Shown here piece after piece: positions 11,960 through 22,571 of a DNA stretch of 64,000 nt. How positions within the stretch are numbered: position 1 is the first letter of the stretch; the number at the start of each line of letters is the position of its first letter. Source of the stretch: Stappia sp. (GTDB lineage Bacteria; Pseudomonadota; Alphaproteobacteria; Rhizobiales; Stappiaceae); contig PBLF01000002.1 of assembly GCA_002722295.1 (NCBI GenBank), forward strand, positions 1 through 64,000. The letters are read 5' to 3'. The notes beneath the pieces were generated by a model. It was given only the letters and a program-made list of their open reading frames with translations, made no database searches and was not told the DNA's origin. The position numbers and the translations under genes were made by a program.

Positions 11960-13192
11960 TTACCCTCCGAGCACGGCGACGACGCGGGCAAGCGCCGTCT
12001 CGATGGTGGTCACGTCGTCGACGAGCGCCAGGCGGATATAGGCGTCGCCCGGATTGCCGGTGGGCCCGTCAAGCGCAAGGTAGCTGCCCGGCAGCACCTT
12101 CACGCCGGCTTCCGCCCAAAGCCTTCGCGCGACCTCGATACCGCCGCCGAAGCGCGAGACGTCCAGCCACAGGAAGAACCCCGCATCCGGCACCACATCG
12201 GAAAAAAGCGGCGCCAGAACGCGCTCGGCGGCAGAAAACTTTGCATTGTAGCGCCGCCGGTTGTCCTCCACATGCCGTTCGTCGTCGAAGGCGGCAACGG
12301 CCACCGCCTGAAGCGGCATGGCCACCTGCGGCGCGGCAAGTCCCCGGAATTTCGCCCAGCGCACCATGAATTCCGGGTCGCCGGCGGCAAAGCCGCAGCG
12401 CAGGCCGGCGAGGTTCGAGCGCTTCGAAAGCGAATTGATCGAGATGATGTTGGCATAGCCTTCGCCCATCTCGCAGGCGGCCTCCAGAATGCCCGGCGGC
12501 GGTGTGTCGCGGTAGATTTCCGAGTAACACTCGTCGGCGACGACGAAAAAGCCGTGTGTGCGCGCCAGTCCGATCAGCTTCCGCCACGTCGCCATGTCGG
12601 CGACCGCGCCTTCGGGGTTGGAGGGAGAGGCGTAGTAGATGGCAACCGTGCGCTCGAGCACCTCCGGCGACAGGGCATCCAGATCGGGCAGGAAGCCGGT
12701 CTCGCGCGTCGCGTCGAGAGGCACGAAGTCGGCACCCGCCACATGGGCCGCCGCCGCATAGCTCTGATAGAACGGGTTCGGGATCAGCACGGCGGGTCGC
12801 CCGGCACCGAAACGGCGGCCGGCCGCCTCCAGATGGTCGCGCACGCCCAGCGCGGCGAAGGTCAACCCCTCGCGCGAGCCGTTGAGCGGCAACACGCCGC
12901 GCGTCGCGTCAAGGGTGCCGCCCAGATTGTACCGCCGGTCGAGCCAGGCTCCGACCGAGGCGCGGAAGGCATCCGTCCCGCGAATGTTGGGGTAACGCGA
13001 AAAGCCCGCGAGATTGTCCGCGAGCACGTCCCCGACAAAATCCGGGAAGGGGTGACGCGGTTCGCCGATCGTCATGATGAGCGGATCGCGCCCCGGCTCG
13101 ATGCCCTCGAGCAGCGCGGCAAGGCGCTCGAACGGGTTCGCCGAGGGCAGGGCGGCAGCGGCGGGCGGGGTCTGTTCGGCGAGGGCGGACAT
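11960..13192 (-). CDS. dapC: Class I/II aminotransferase, DapC-like
   Basis: A 410-residue fold-type I PLP aminotransferase. The Schiff-base lysine is in SINSLSKRSNLAGLRCGF (about residue 255). The cofactor-binding region has YYASPSNPEGAV and VADECYSEIY. The N-terminal region SANPFERLAALLEGIEPG and GEPRHPFPDFV match the group annotated as N-succinyldiaminopimelate aminotransferase (lysine/DAP pathway). It could instead be a general aspartate-type aminotransferase, so the symbol is tentative. Only three bases separate it from ftsK, so the two are probably cotranscribed. Confidence 0.75.
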   Translation of the reverse strand: MSALAEQTPPAAAALPSANPFERLAALLEGIEPGRDPLIMTIGEPRHPFPDFVGDVLADNLAGFSRYPNIRGTDAFRASVGAWLDRRYNLGGTLDATRGVLPLNGSREGLTFAALGVRDHLEAAGRRFGAGRPAVLIPNPFYQSYAAAAHVAGADFVPLDATRETGFLPDLDALSPEVLERTVAIYYASPSNPEGAVADMATWRKLIGLARTHGFFVVADECYSEIYRDTPPPGILEAACEMGEGYANIISINSLSKRSNLAGLRCGFAAGDPEFMVRWAKFRGLAAPQVAMPLQAVAVAAFDDERHVEDNRRRYNAKFSAAERVLAPLFSDVVPDAGFFLWLDVSRFGGGIEVARRLWAEAGVKVLPGSYLALDGPTGNPGDAYIRLALVDDVTTIETALARVVAVLGG

Positions 13193-13381
13193 GCGCTTCG
13201 ATGATCTCCAGCAGGCTTTCGAACGGGGACGCGCCCATCTCCCGCTCGCCCAGGCGCAAAGCCTTGCGCGGGCAATCGCTGGAGTCCGGCATGTGTTCCC
13301 GTTCCGGTCCGAAGCCTAGCCGCTGCTGGTAAATCGCTCATTAACCAAGCCGGCATGAGCGCATCCCGGCGAGACACGTGT

Positions 13382-13657
13382 TCAGAAGTCGGAGGTGATG
13401 CCCTTGACCTCCCAGTCCTCGTAGCGGGTCGGTTCCAGTCCGCCGCGACCGTCGATCTCCTTCTGGAGCTTCTCCGCCTTGGCATCGATTTCCCGGCGCC
13501 GGGTCTCCGCCTCGCGAAGCGCCCGCTGGGCAGCCGGCGGCAGGTCCTCGAACCGCCGGCGGACGGGCTCGTCCGGCGTTTCGATCACCGTTTCGGTGTA
13601 GAGCGCGGCCGGCGGTTGATTCGCCTCCCTGCCGGTCTTGCGATCCGGGTCCGTCAT
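13382..13657 (-). CDS. SDHAF4/DUF1674 family succinate dehydrogenase assembly factor
   Basis: A 91-residue soluble protein ending in GRGGLEPTRYEDWEVKGITSDF. This is the hallmark C-terminal block (GGxxPTRYxDWExKGxxxDF) of DUF1674, related to mitochondrial SDHAF4, which binds the flavinylated SdhA subunit before complex II assembly. The N-terminal half is charged and coiled (ALREAETRRREIDAKAEKLQ). It is divergent from htpX with no sdh gene nearby, so the assembly role is from family knowledge. Confidence 0.88.
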   Translation of the reverse strand: MTDPDRKTGREANQPPAALYTETVIETPDEPVRRRFEDLPPAAQRALREAETRRREIDAKAEKLQKEIDGRGGLEPTRYEDWEVKGITSDF

Positions 13658-13840
13658 GGATACTGCCCCTGTTGCCTCGATGCGTGGTGGTCCTCGCTGG
13701 CCGCGTGCTTGCTCGCGTCCGCAAGCGCCGGCTCTTGCAAGCCGGCGGGATGCCCCAACATATAGGTCTGCCCGGGCGCGAGGAAACGGCAAAGTGCCTC
13801 ATGCCTCGCCCGCGTTTCAACCGCGTCGAGACAGATCACG

Positions 13841-14824
13841 ATGAACTACTTCCGCACTGCTCTTCTCCTGGCCGCGATGACGGCGCTCTTCATGGGGCTC
13901 GGCTTCATGATCGGCGGTCAGAGTGGCATGGTGATCGCGCTGGTGATCGCAGGCGCGATGAACGTCTTCAGCTACTGGAACTCGGACAAGATGGTGCTCA
14001 GGATGCACCATGCCGTCGAAGCCGACGAGCGCCAGGCACCCGAACTCTTCCACATCGTGCGCCAGCTCGCGGCAAACGCGGACCTGCCGATGCCGAAGGT
14101 CTACCTGATCGACAATCCCCAGCCCAATGCCTTCGCCACCGGACGCAATCCGCAAAACGCCGCCGTTGCCGCCACCACGGGCCTCTTGAACACGCTGACG
14201 CGCGAGGAAGTCGCGGCGGTCATGGCGCACGAGCTTGCCCACGTGAAGCATCACGACACGCTCATCATGACCATCACGGCAACCATCGCCGGTGCGATCT
14301 CCATGCTGGCGAATTTCGCCTTCTTCTTCGGCGGCAACCGCGACAACAACAATCCGCTCGGTTTCGTCGGCGTGCTGCTCGCCATGATCGTCGCCCCGCT
14401 GGCCGCCATGCTGGTGCAGATGGCGATCAGCCGCACGCGCGAATACGCCGCCGACCGGGAAGGCACCGCGATCTGCGGAAATCCCGTGTGGCTTGCCTCC
14501 GCACTGCAGAAGATCGCCGGCGGCGCGGCGCGGATCCACAACCCGGATGCCGAGCGCAATCCGGCCACCGCGCACATGTTCATCATCAATCCGCTGTCGG
14601 GCGAGAAGATGGACAATCTCTTCTCCACCCACCCGAACACGGACAACCGCATCCGCGCGCTCATGGAGCTTGCCGGCCCCGCCGCGAACATGCACGGCAC
14701 CTCGGGTGGCGGACGGTTCGACGACCGGTCGGACGAACCGGCCCGGCGGCCGCGCACCGACCCGCCCGGTCCCTGGGGTCGCCGCACCTCCTCCCCGCAA
14801 AGGCCGCGCGGCCCCTGGGGATAA
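13841..14824 (+). CDS. htpX: Membrane zinc metalloprotease HtpX
   Basis: A 327-residue M48-family inner-membrane protease that degrades misfolded membrane proteins. Two N-terminal helices (residues 5-48) precede the zinc site [15 protein letters not shown] (HExxH), with the third ligand Glu in [13 protein letters not shown]. Two more hydrophobic segments lie between (about 147-200). The last 35 residues are an unusual Pro/Gly/Arg-rich tail ending PQRPRGPWG, beyond the usual end of the protease domain. Confidence 0.95.
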   Translation: MNYFRTALLLAAMTALFMGLGFMIGGQSGMVIALVIAGAMNVFSYWNSDKMVLRMHHAVEADERQAPELFHIVRQLAANADLPMPKVYLIDNPQPNAFATGRNPQNAAVAATTGLLNTLTREEVAAVMAHELAHVKHHDTLIMTITATIAGAISMLANFAFFFGGNRDNNNPLGFVGVLLAMIVAPLAAMLVQMAISRTREYAADREGTAICGNPVWLASALQKIAGGAARIHNPDAERNPATAHMFIINPLSGEKMDNLFSTHPNTDNRIRALMELAGPAANMHGTSGGGRFDDRSDEPARRPRTDPPGPWGRRTSSPQRPRGPWG

Positions 14825-15057
14825 GGCGGCGGGGCCGGTGGTTCGCCGCCCCCAAACCGCGACCGGCGAGGCGATCGGGCGATTTTTCTTGTGAAAGACA
14901 TGCGGCTGCGTGCATAAGCCGGGGTTCGTCGCACTGAACGCGCTGGATGACGCATCCGGCGGACCGCTGCGCCGGTCACGGCCTTCGACGCTCCGGGCGT
15001 TCGCCCCGCGGGCCTGAGCGATCAGGGCAGACATCCCGACATTTTCCCAGACGCCGA

Positions 15058-16563
15058 GTGAGCCAGACGTTGAGTCCGAACAAGGATCGCCCCACCGACA
15101 CCCGCAAGTCCGCAAGGCCACACGGGAACCGCCGGCCCACGGCACGACCGGATGGACGGAAAACGGACCGTGGCGACGATGCGCGCGACGAGGGGCGGCG
15201 CGAACGCCCCCGCGCCGAGGGTATCGCCGGGCTGGAGGTCCGCCGTCTGGCGGTGGAAATCCTCGGCCGCGTCCTGTCGGGACGGCGGACCCTCGACGAG
15301 GAACTGGACGAAACCACGGGCAGCGAAGACCTTCGCGCGCTCGACGCCCGCGACCGTGGCCTGCTGCGCGCCATCCTGGCCAGCGCCTTTCGCCATCGCG
15401 GACGCATCGAGGCCTGTCTGAAACGGCTGCTCGACAAACCCGTCCCGGAAAAATCCGGCCTTGTCAGCGCCATCCTGCACGTAGGCGCCACCCAGATCCT
15501 GCATCTCGAAGTTCCCGACCGGGCCGCCGTGTCACTGGCCGTGACGCTTGCGGAGGCGGACCAGCGTTCCTACCGCTACAAGGGCATGGTCAACGCGGTC
15601 CTGCGCCGCATGTCGAAGGAACGCGAGGAACTGCTTGCCGGCACGGCCGAGCCCTGGCGCGACGCGCCCGTGTGGCTTTTCGCCAACTGGCAGCGAGCCT
15701 TCGGCGAGGAAGCGGCCAACGCGATCGCCGCGATGCATCGCTTCGAGCCCAACCTGGACATCACCGTCAAGGCGGATGTGGATGGCTGGGCCGAACGCCT
15801 CGGCGCACGCAGGCTGGGCCCCTCCACCCTGCGCCTGCCCCATGGCGCGGGACGGGTCGACCAGCTTGCCGGCTATGACGAAGGCGCCTGGTGGATCCAG
15901 GACGCCGCCGCCTCCATCCCCGCGCGCCTGCTCGGCGACGTCTGCGGACTGACGGTGGCGGACCTTTGCGCGGCCCCCGGCGGCAAGACCGCCCAGCTCG
16001 CCGCCGCCGGCGCGAAGGTAACGGCGATGGACATCTCCGAACGCCGGCTGCGCCGCCTGTCGGAAAATCTCGCCCGCCTCGGCCTCGAAGCGGAGATCGT
16101 CACCGGCGACCTGCTGACCTCGTCGCCGGGCAAGCGCTTCGATGCGATCCTTCTCGACGCACCGTGTTCGGCGACCGGCACGATCCGCCGCCACCCGGAG
16201 GTCGCCTGGACCCGGACACAGGCGGACGTGGCCGACCTTGCCGCACGGCAAGGCGAACTCCTTGCCCGCGCGGCCGGATGGCTGAAGCCCGGCGGCACCG
16301 TCGTCTATTGCACCTGTTCGCTGGAGCCGCAGGAGGGCGAGGCCGTCGTTGCCGCCTTCCTGGCCGAAAACAGCGGTTTCACGCGCCAGCCCATCGAGGC
16401 GGGCGAGACGGGGCTCGACGGTCTGGAGGGCGCCATCACGCCGGACGGCGACCTGCTCACGCTTCCCTCGCTGCTTGGCCACGATCCGGCGGAGCAGGGC
16501 GGTCTCGACGGTTTCTTCGCCGCGCGCCTGCGCCGCGTCGCAGCCGAGCCCGTCGCATCCTGA
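15058..16563 (+). CDS. rsmB: 16S rRNA (cytosine-C5)-methyltransferase, RsmB/Fmu family
   Basis: Probably methylates C967 of 16S rRNA. An N-terminal NusB-like RNA-binding domain (AVEILGRVLSGRRTLDEELD through LRRMSKERE) is followed by a Rossmann methyltransferase with ADLCAAPGGKTAQLAA (SAM site), LDAPCSATGTIRRHPEV (catalytic PC motif) and VYCTCSLEPQEGE (second catalytic Cys). The start is uncertain: the frame is open to 14947, no strong ribosome site is visible, and GTG 15058 or TTG 15070 are plausible. The first 60 residues are basic and low-complexity. Confidence 0.9.
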   Translation: MSQTLSPNKDRPTDTRKSARPHGNRRPTARPDGRKTDRGDDARDEGRRERPRAEGIAGLEVRRLAVEILGRVLSGRRTLDEELDETTGSEDLRALDARDRGLLRAILASAFRHRGRIEACLKRLLDKPVPEKSGLVSAILHVGATQILHLEVPDRAAVSLAVTLAEADQRSYRYKGMVNAVLRRMSKEREELLAGTAEPWRDAPVWLFANWQRAFGEEAANAIAAMHRFEPNLDITVKADVDGWAERLGARRLGPSTLRLPHGAGRVDQLAGYDEGAWWIQDAAASIPARLLGDVCGLTVADLCAAPGGKTAQLAAAGAKVTAMDISERRLRRLSENLARLGLEAEIVTGDLLTSSPGKRFDAILLDAPCSATGTIRRHPEVAWTRTQADVADLAARQGELLARAAGWLKPGGTVVYCTCSLEPQEGEAVVAAFLAENSGFTRQPIEAGETGLDGLEGAITPDGDLLTLPSLLGHDPAEQGGLDGFFAARLRRVAAEPVAS

Positions 16564-16740
16564 ACAGACACGCGACCTCATGACTCCACTGGCAGGCAGG
16601 AGACCGCTGCGTCGCGGGAGCGAAGCCGTTGAAAGATCGAATTTCGTCATTTTGTGTAACGGATCGCTAACCCTGATGGCGGAAACTCTGCGGGCAGTGC
16701 TGGTACTGTCCACAAACACTCGGGAGGGGCCTTGACGCAG

Positions 16741-18492
16741 ATGACGCTTTCGTCCTTCGCCGAGCGGGCACGGGTCTGGCGTCTTCTAACGCAAGTGACC
16801 TGGCAGTCCTTCCTCAAGTGGTTGCATGGCGGACCGCTGTTTCGCTGGCGTCCGTTCTCCGGTTCTCCGCAACGCCTGCTTATCGCGCCGCAGGATCTTC
16901 GTACCTCCGATGGTACGAATGCTGCCGACATCTATTCAGGACGGTTCCTGTTCGCCGGGCAACTCGCGGAAGCGCGCGGCCGCTCTCCGTTCGAGATCGA
17001 CCCGCCCTCCGCCGACTGGGCACGGGCACTGCACGGATTCGGCTGGCTGCGCCATCTCAAGGCGGCCGAGACGGTGGTCGCCCGCCAGAATGCGCGCGCG
17101 CTCGTCGATGACTGGATCCGCCATTGCGGATACTGGCACGAGATCGGTTGGGACCAGACCGTGGTCACCCGGCGCGTGCTGGCCTGGCTGTCCCAGTCAC
17201 CGCTGATCCTCGACGGATGCGACCGCGAGTTCTATCGCCGGTTCCTGCGCTCGCTTGCCCGTCAGGTCCGGTATCTGCGCCGCACCATCAACGAGACCCC
17301 GGACGGGGTGCCGCGCCTTGGCGCGGCCATCGCCGTTGCCGCCGCCACCGTGTCCATGTCCGGGCAGGGGCGCTACGTCCGACAGAGCCTGCGCCGTCTC
17401 GACCAGGAGCTCGCGCGCCAGATCCTGCCCGACGGAGGCCACGTCTCGCGCAACCCGGGCGCGCTTCTCGACATCCTCGTCGACCTGCTTCCGGTGCGCC
17501 AGGCCCTCACCGTACAGGGCCTTCCGTCGTCGCAGACGGTCATGCAGGCCATCGACCGGATGATGCCGATGGTGCGCTTCTTCCGGCACACGGACGGCGC
17601 CTTCGCCCATTTCAACGGCATGGGTTCGACACCGGCGGACCTGGTGGCGACCATTCTCGCCTATGACGACGCCCGCGGCAGCCCGCCCGGCAACGCGCCC
17701 CATTCGGGCTACCAGCGCATTTCCGCCGGCGACAGCGTGGTTCTGTTCGAGACTGGGCGTCCGCCTCCCGTCGATCTCAGCCAGTCCGCCCATGCGGGCT
17801 GCCTGTCGTTCGAACTCTCGTCGCGACGCTCGCGCATCATCGTCAACTGCGGTGTGTCCAACACCGAACGCGGTGCATGGCGCACCGTTGCGCGCTCGAC
17901 CCCGGCCCATTCGACGGCGACCCTCAACGACACATCCTCGGCACGGTTCCTGGCCGCCACCAGCTACGGCGGCTGGCTGGGTTCGCCGATCCTGGCCGGT
18001 CCGACGCATGTGCCCGTCGAGCGCGAGGAAGGCGAGGGGGGACTGCGCGTCGTCGCCAGCCACAACGGCTACCAGGACACGCATCACGTGGTGCACCAGC
18101 GCGACCTGACACTTTCACGGGACGGGTCCGTGCTCGATGGCATCGACCGTTTCATGCCGACGGGCAAGACACCCCGCAAGGACGCCTTCGCCATTCGCTT
18201 TCACCTGCATCCGGCGATCAAGGCCAGCCCCGTGCGCTCCGGGACCGCCATCCTGCTCATGGCGCCCGACGGCGAGGCCTGGGAGTTCGTCGCACCGGGC
18301 TGCGAGACGACCATCGAGGAATCCATCTACCTCTCCGACACTTACGGCCACCGGCGCACGGAGCAGATCGTCATTCACGGCCGCCTTGCGCACCGCCGCG
18401 AGGCCGCCTGGCAGCTTCGCCGCACCGCCACCGGAAAGACCGCCCGCCGCCGGGTGAGCGACGGACCGGCAAGCGAGGATCTGGACCTTTAG
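16741..18492 (+). CDS. Heparinase II/III family protein
   Basis: A 583-residue protein. The N-terminal alpha/alpha-barrel half shows WRPFSGSPQRLL, DWARALHGFGWLRHLK and WHEIGWDQTVVTRRVLAWL. The C-terminal beta-sandwich half holds the heparinase II/III lyase block (HAGCLSFELSSRRSRIIVNCG, then LNDTSSARFLA). The ATG at 16741 sits 11 bases after GGAGGGG; the TTG nine bases earlier is too close to that site. No signal peptide is visible, so a polysaccharide-lyase role outside the cell is doubtful. It sits between rsmB and purH; the true substrate is unknown. Confidence 0.85.
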   Translation: MTLSSFAERARVWRLLTQVTWQSFLKWLHGGPLFRWRPFSGSPQRLLIAPQDLRTSDGTNAADIYSGRFLFAGQLAEARGRSPFEIDPPSADWARALHGFGWLRHLKAAETVVARQNARALVDDWIRHCGYWHEIGWDQTVVTRRVLAWLSQSPLILDGCDREFYRRFLRSLARQVRYLRRTINETPDGVPRLGAAIAVAAATVSMSGQGRYVRQSLRRLDQELARQILPDGGHVSRNPGALLDILVDLLPVRQALTVQGLPSSQTVMQAIDRMMPMVRFFRHTDGAFAHFNGMGSTPADLVATILAYDDARGSPPGNAPHSGYQRISAGDSVVLFETGRPPPVDLSQSAHAGCLSFELSSRRSRIIVNCGVSNTERGAWRTVARSTPAHSTATLNDTSSARFLAATSYGGWLGSPILAGPTHVPVEREEGEGGLRVVASHNGYQDTHHVVHQRDLTLSRDGSVLDGIDRFMPTGKTPRKDAFAIRFHLHPAIKASPVRSGTAILLMAPDGEAWEFVAPGCETTIEESIYLSDTYGHRRTEQIVIHGRLAHRREAAWQLRRTATGKTARRRVSDGPASEDLDL

Positions 18493-18581
18493 CGGAAAGC
18501 TGATTGTCCGGCTTCCGGTTCGGCGCGCTTCGTGCTAGGGCGTGGCTCCAACTCCCCGCCGAAAGCCGAAGGATCCGACCC

Positions 18582-20198
18582 ATGGCCGTCGCGTCAAAGC
18601 GCATTCCCGTTCCCGATCTCGTTCCCGTCAGGCGCGCGCTCCTGTCCGTATCGGACAAGACCGGCCTGGTCGACTTCGCCAAGGCGCTCGCGGCGCGTGG
18701 CGTGACGCTCGTCTCCACGGGCGGCACGCGCAAGGCGCTCGCCGATGCGGGCCTTCAGGTCATGGACATCTCCGAGGTCACGGAGTTTCCCGAGATCATG
18801 GACGGACGCGTGAAGACGCTGCACCCGGCGGTTCATGGCGGGCTTCTGGCGATCCGTGACGACGAGGAACACCGCGCCGCCATGAGCGAGCACGGCATCG
18901 AGGGCATCGATCTCGTCTGCGTCAATCTTTACCCCTTCGAGGAAACCGTGGCCTCCGGCGCCGACTTCGCGCTCGCCATCGAGAATGTCGACATCGGCGG
19001 GCCGGCAATGACCCGTGCGGCGGCCAAGAACCACGCCTATGTCACCATGGTCAGCGATCCGGCCGACTACGCGTCCGTTCTCGAGGCTCTGGAAGCCAAC
19101 GACGGTCAGGTGCCGCTGGAGCTGCGCAAGCGGCTTGCCCAGAAGGCCTTCGCCCGCACGGCCGCCTATGACGCGGCGGTGTCCAACTGGTTCGCCGGCG
19201 AGATCGGCGAGACCGCGCCCGCCCATGTCGCCTTCGGCGGCACCCTGGAAAGCGTCATGCGCTACGGCGAGAATCCGCACCAGCAGGCCGCCTTCTACAC
19301 CACGCCGGAGAAGCGGTTCGGCGTCGCAACGGCCCGCCAGATCCAGGGCAAGGCGCTGTCCTACAACAACATCAACGACACCGACTCCGCCTTCGAGCTG
19401 GTCAGCGAGTTCGATCCCGCGACGACTTCCGCCGTGGCGATCATCAAGCACGCCAACCCCTGTGGCGTCGCGACGGGCACGAGCCTGAAGGACGCCTACG
19501 AGAAGGCCCTTGCCTGCGATCCCGTCTCCGCCTTCGGCGGCATCGTCGCCCTCAACAAGCCGCTCGACGCCGAAGCCGCGACGGAGATCGTCAAGATCTT
19601 CACCGAGGTCATCATCGCGCCGGATGCCAGCGACGAGGCCATCGCCATCGTCGCGGCCAAGAAGAACCTGCGCCTTCTGGTGACCGGCGGACTTGCCGAC
19701 AGCCGGGCGCCGGGACGCATCGTCAAGTCGGTCGCCGGCGGCCTGCTCGTTCAGGACCGCGACACGGGCAACGTCGACGACCTCGATCTCAAGGTGGTGA
19801 CGAAGCGCCAGCCGAGCGACCGGGAACTGGCGGACCTCAAGTTCGCCTTCCGCGTCGCCAAGCACGTGAAGTCCAACGCCATCGTCTATGTGAAGGACGG
19901 GGCCACCGTGGGCGTCGGCGCCGGGCAGATGAGCCGTGTCGACAGCTCGCGCATCGCGGCCCGCAAGGCGCAAGACGCCGCCGAGGCGGCGGATGAGGCC
20001 GAGGCGAAGATCATCGGGTCCGTTGTCGCATCCGATGCCTTCTTCCCCTTCGCGGACGGTCTTCTCGCCGCGGCCGAGGCCGGTGCCACGGCCGTGATCC
20101 AGCCGGGCGGATCCATGCGCGACCAGGAAGTGATCGACGCCGCCGACGAGGCCGGCCTTGCCATGGTCTTCACCGGAATGCGTCACTTCAGGCACTGA
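18582..20198 (+). CDS. purH: Bifunctional AICAR formyltransferase/IMP cyclohydrolase
   Basis: Performs the last two steps of IMP synthesis. It is 538 residues. The N-terminal MGS-like IMP cyclohydrolase domain starts [20 protein letters not shown] and contains [22 protein letters not shown] sequence (here [20 protein letters not shown]). The formyltransferase domain contains [31 protein letters not shown] and [12 protein letters not shown] (catalytic Lys-His). It ends FTGMRHFRH as in the family. The ATG at 18582 is chosen because earlier in-frame codons give a non-conserved leader. Confidence 0.97.
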   Translation: MAVASKRIPVPDLVPVRRALLSVSDKTGLVDFAKALAARGVTLVSTGGTRKALADAGLQVMDISEVTEFPEIMDGRVKTLHPAVHGGLLAIRDDEEHRAAMSEHGIEGIDLVCVNLYPFEETVASGADFALAIENVDIGGPAMTRAAAKNHAYVTMVSDPADYASVLEALEANDGQVPLELRKRLAQKAFARTAAYDAAVSNWFAGEIGETAPAHVAFGGTLESVMRYGENPHQQAAFYTTPEKRFGVATARQIQGKALSYNNINDTDSAFELVSEFDPATTSAVAIIKHANPCGVATGTSLKDAYEKALACDPVSAFGGIVALNKPLDAEAATEIVKIFTEVIIAPDASDEAIAIVAAKKNLRLLVTGGLADSRAPGRIVKSVAGGLLVQDRDTGNVDDLDLKVVTKRQPSDRELADLKFAFRVAKHVKSNAIVYVKDGATVGVGAGQMSRVDSSRIAARKAQDAAEAADEAEAKIIGSVVASDAFFPFADGLLAAAEAGATAVIQPGGSMRDQEVIDAADEAGLAMVFTGMRHFRH

Positions 20199-20257
20199 CG
20201 GGTCACGGCGGCTTTTCGGTCGCCTGCCCCTTCAGGAAATGACCATATGCGACCGAG

Positions 20258-20288
20258 CGCCGCGGCCTGTCCGCGGCGTTCTGTCGTT
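20258..20288 (+). terminator. Probable weak terminator after purH
   Basis: CGCCGCGG pairs with CCGCGGCG around a 5-base loop, followed by TTCTGTCGTT. It lies 60 bases after the purH stop. The T-tract is interrupted, so efficiency is doubtful. Confidence 0.4.
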
Positions 20289-20409
20289 CCGGCTTTGCAA
20301 TTCCATGCCACACTTCCCACATTATGGCGCAGGGGCAGGAGGGCCATCCGCGTCGTGGCGAGACGGCCGGCAACTTCGGTTGACCGGTTGCGCGAAGGGA
20401 GGACAGGAC

Positions 20410-20790
20410 ATGCAAACCGGTTTCGGCAAGAACTTCGACACCGATTTCCTCGGTCCCGAGGAGGAGCGCGAGGCGAAAGTCAGCGCACGCATCTTCGACG
20501 CCGCGCGCCGTGCCGCCGGCCAGATTCCCTTCATGGAAGACGTTATCGCCGGCTATTATTGCGCGCTCGATCCCGCCACCCCGCGCCGTGTTCGCGGGGG
20601 CATCCTGGCTGCGCTTGCCTATTTCGTCATGCCCATGGACATGATCCCGGACATGCTGGTCGGCATCGGCTTCACCGACGACGCCACGGTGCTCATGGGC
20701 GTCATGACGCTTATCCGGACCCATGTGCGCGACGAGCATCTGGACGCGGCACGCCAGGCGCTCCGGGGGCGTTCGGCAAAGGCAGCCTGA
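20410..20790 (+). CDS. YkvA family (DUF1232) protein
   Basis: A 126-residue protein with the DUF1232 core YYCALDPATPRRVRGGILAA then LAYFVMPMDMIPDMLVGIGF. This conserved hydrophobic hairpin with the P.D.IPD pattern is found in YkvA-type membrane-associated proteins. The function is unknown in the family. The start ATG follows GGGAGGACAGGAC, a good ribosome site. Confidence 0.85.
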   Translation: MQTGFGKNFDTDFLGPEEEREAKVSARIFDAARRAAGQIPFMEDVIAGYYCALDPATPRRVRGGILAALAYFVMPMDMIPDMLVGIGFTDDATVLMGVMTLIRTHVRDEHLDAARQALRGRSAKAA

Positions 20791-20849
20791 CACGGGTCAG
20801 GCAGGGCCTGTGACCTTCATGCTATTGATATAAAAAAGAAATTTGCCGG

Positions 20850-21332
20850 TTAATGACCCGGACCGGCATCGCGATCAGCTGCGTCCGGCGGCCGCCCGAC
20901 ACGCCAGCATCCCGCCTGACGGCCCGCGAACAGCCAATACATGAACCCGGCGACGAAACCGGCGGCGGCGGCAACACTGGTGCCCGGCGTGAGTGCCGCA
21001 GCGCCGGTCTGCGCGGAACCGCCGTCACCGCCGGCGATCCAGACGGCCGCGCCGATCGCTCCGCCCACGGCCAGATGAAACACGATCCCGCGCAATGCGA
21101 AGAGCTCCGAAATGGCAACGCCCACCAGCGCCGGCACGAAAGCGATGCCGCCGATCACGCTGGAACTGACGAGCGCGAACCCGGCCGTCGCGCCAACACC
21201 CACCGGATCGTTTGCCGGATCGAGTGCCCGGAACAGACCGAACGCGAGAAACAGCCCCGCCGCCACGAACGCGAACACGAGCGCGAAGACGATCCGTATC
21301 GCCTGGCCCAGAAGCCGCCCGCCGTCCACCAT
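20850..21332 (-). CDS. Hypothetical integral membrane protein
   Basis: A 160-residue protein with about four hydrophobic segments (residues 11-32, 45-70, 82-103 and 120-137). I do not recognise the family. The C-terminal 25 residues are hydrophilic (RQAGCWRVGRPPDAADRD). It lies 18 bases downstream of rlmN on the same strand, so the two may be cotranscribed. GC-rich codon use matches the neighbours, which supports a real gene. Confidence 0.65.
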   Translation of the reverse strand: MVDGGRLLGQAIRIVFALVFAFVAAGLFLAFGLFRALDPANDPVGVGATAGFALVSSSVIGGIAFVPALVGVAISELFALRGIVFHLAVGGAIGAAVWIAGGDGGSAQTGAAALTPGTSVAAAAGFVAGFMYWLFAGRQAGCWRVGRPPDAADRDAGPGH

Positions 21333-21350
21333 CGCGCGCCGGTCTCCTGC

Positions 21351-22571
21351 TCAGGCCCGGCCGGCGGCCGATGCCTCGAGCGCGGCGCGCTCGCGGGCGC
21401 GGAGGCGCTCGGTTTCGGACTTGAGCTGGCCGCAGGCGGCGAAGATGTCACGGCCGCGCGGCGTACGGATCGGCGATGCATAGCCCGCCCGGTTCACCAC
21501 CTCGGCGAATGCCTCGATCTGCTCCCAGTCCGAGCACTCATAAGGTGATCCGGGCCAGGGATTGAACGGGATCAGGTTGATCTTCGCCGGAATGCCCTTG
21601 AGCAGGCGCACCAGTTCACGCGCATCCGCGAGGCTGTCGTTCACGTCCTTCAGCATCACGTACTCGAAGGTGATGCGCCGTGCATTGTTGAGGCCCGGAT
21701 AGTTGCGACAAGCCTCGAGAAGCTCGGCGAGATTCCACTTCTTGTTGATCGGCACCAGCTCGTCGCGCAGTTCGTCACGCACCGCGTGAAGCGAGATGGC
21801 AAGCATGCAGCCGATCTCGGATCCGGTGCGCTCGATCATCGGCACGACGCCGGAGGTCGACAGCGTGATCCGGCGCTTGGACAGCGACAGGCCGTCGCCG
21901 TCGGAAGCGATGAGCAGCGCCGTCTTCACCGCGTCGAAATTGTAGAGCGGCTCGCCCATGCCCATCATCACGATGTTGGTGACGAGACGCCCCTCGCTGG
22001 GAACAGCCGCGCCGGCGGGTATCTCGCCCTTGGGGAAGTCGCCCAGGCGATCGCGCGCGACGAGGATCTGCGACAGGATCTCTTCCGCCGTCAGGTTGCG
22101 CACAAGACGCTGCGTGCCCGTGTGACAGAAGGAGCAGGTCAGCGTGCAGCCGACCTGGGAGGAGACGCAGAGCGTCCCGCGCCCTTCCTCGGGAATATAG
22201 ACGGTTTCGATCTCCACCGGACGTCCGGCGCCACGCGGAGGGAACCGGAAGAGCCATTTGCGGGTTCCGTCCGTCGAGATCATCTCCGAGACCATCTCGG
22301 GCCGTGCGATGGTGAAGGCCGCATCGAGCCGGGCGCGCAGGTCCTTGGACACATTGGTCATCTCGGAGAAATCCGAGGCGCCGCGCACATAGAGCCAATG
22401 CCAGAGCTGGCCGACCCGCATCCGGATCTGGCGCTCGGGCACGCCGATGCCCGCCAGGGCCTCGCCAAGGGCCTGGCGGTCGAGCCCGATCAGGCTGGGC
22501 TTGTCGGGAACCGGGGTGGTCGCCGGCGCGGCGGCGGACGCAGGCGTTGCGTCGAGCAAGGTCACAGTCAT
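21351..22571 (-). CDS. rlmN: Dual-specificity RNA methyltransferase RlmN
   Basis: A radical-SAM enzyme that methylates C2 of A2503 in 23S rRNA and A37 of some tRNAs. It is 406 residues. The radical SAM motif is [12 protein letters not shown] (CxxxCxxC, about residues 139-147), and the resolving cysteine is in [10 protein letters not shown] near the C-terminus. Also visible are [15 protein letters not shown] and [17 protein letters not shown]. The ATG at 22571 ([12 protein letters not shown]) is preferred over the open frame reaching 22682. Confidence 0.96.
   Translation of the reverse strand: MTVTLLDATPASAAAPATTPVPDKPSLIGLDRQALGEALAGIGVPERQIRMRVGQLWHWLYVRGASDFSEMTNVSKDLRARLDAAFTIARPEMVSEMISTDGTRKWLFRFPPRGAGRPVEIETVYIPEEGRGTLCVSSQVGCTLTCSFCHTGTQRLVRNLTAEEILSQILVARDRLGDFPKGEIPAGAAVPSEGRLVTNIVMMGMGEPLYNFDAVKTALLIASDGDGLSLSKRRITLSTSGVVPMIERTGSEIGCMLAISLHAVRDELRDELVPINKKWNLAELLEACRNYPGLNNARRITFEYVMLKDVNDSLADARELVRLLKGIPAKINLIPFNPWPGSPYECSDWEQIEAFAEVVNRAGYASPIRTPRGRDIFAACGQLKSETERLRARERAALEASAAGRA

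Noticed and set aside
9122..13204. A 1360-codon open frame on the plus strand opposite ftsK and the aminotransferase gene
   Set aside because: It lies antisense to two certain genes, is rich in Arg/Gly/His, and shows no domain. GC-rich codon bias keeps antisense frames open.
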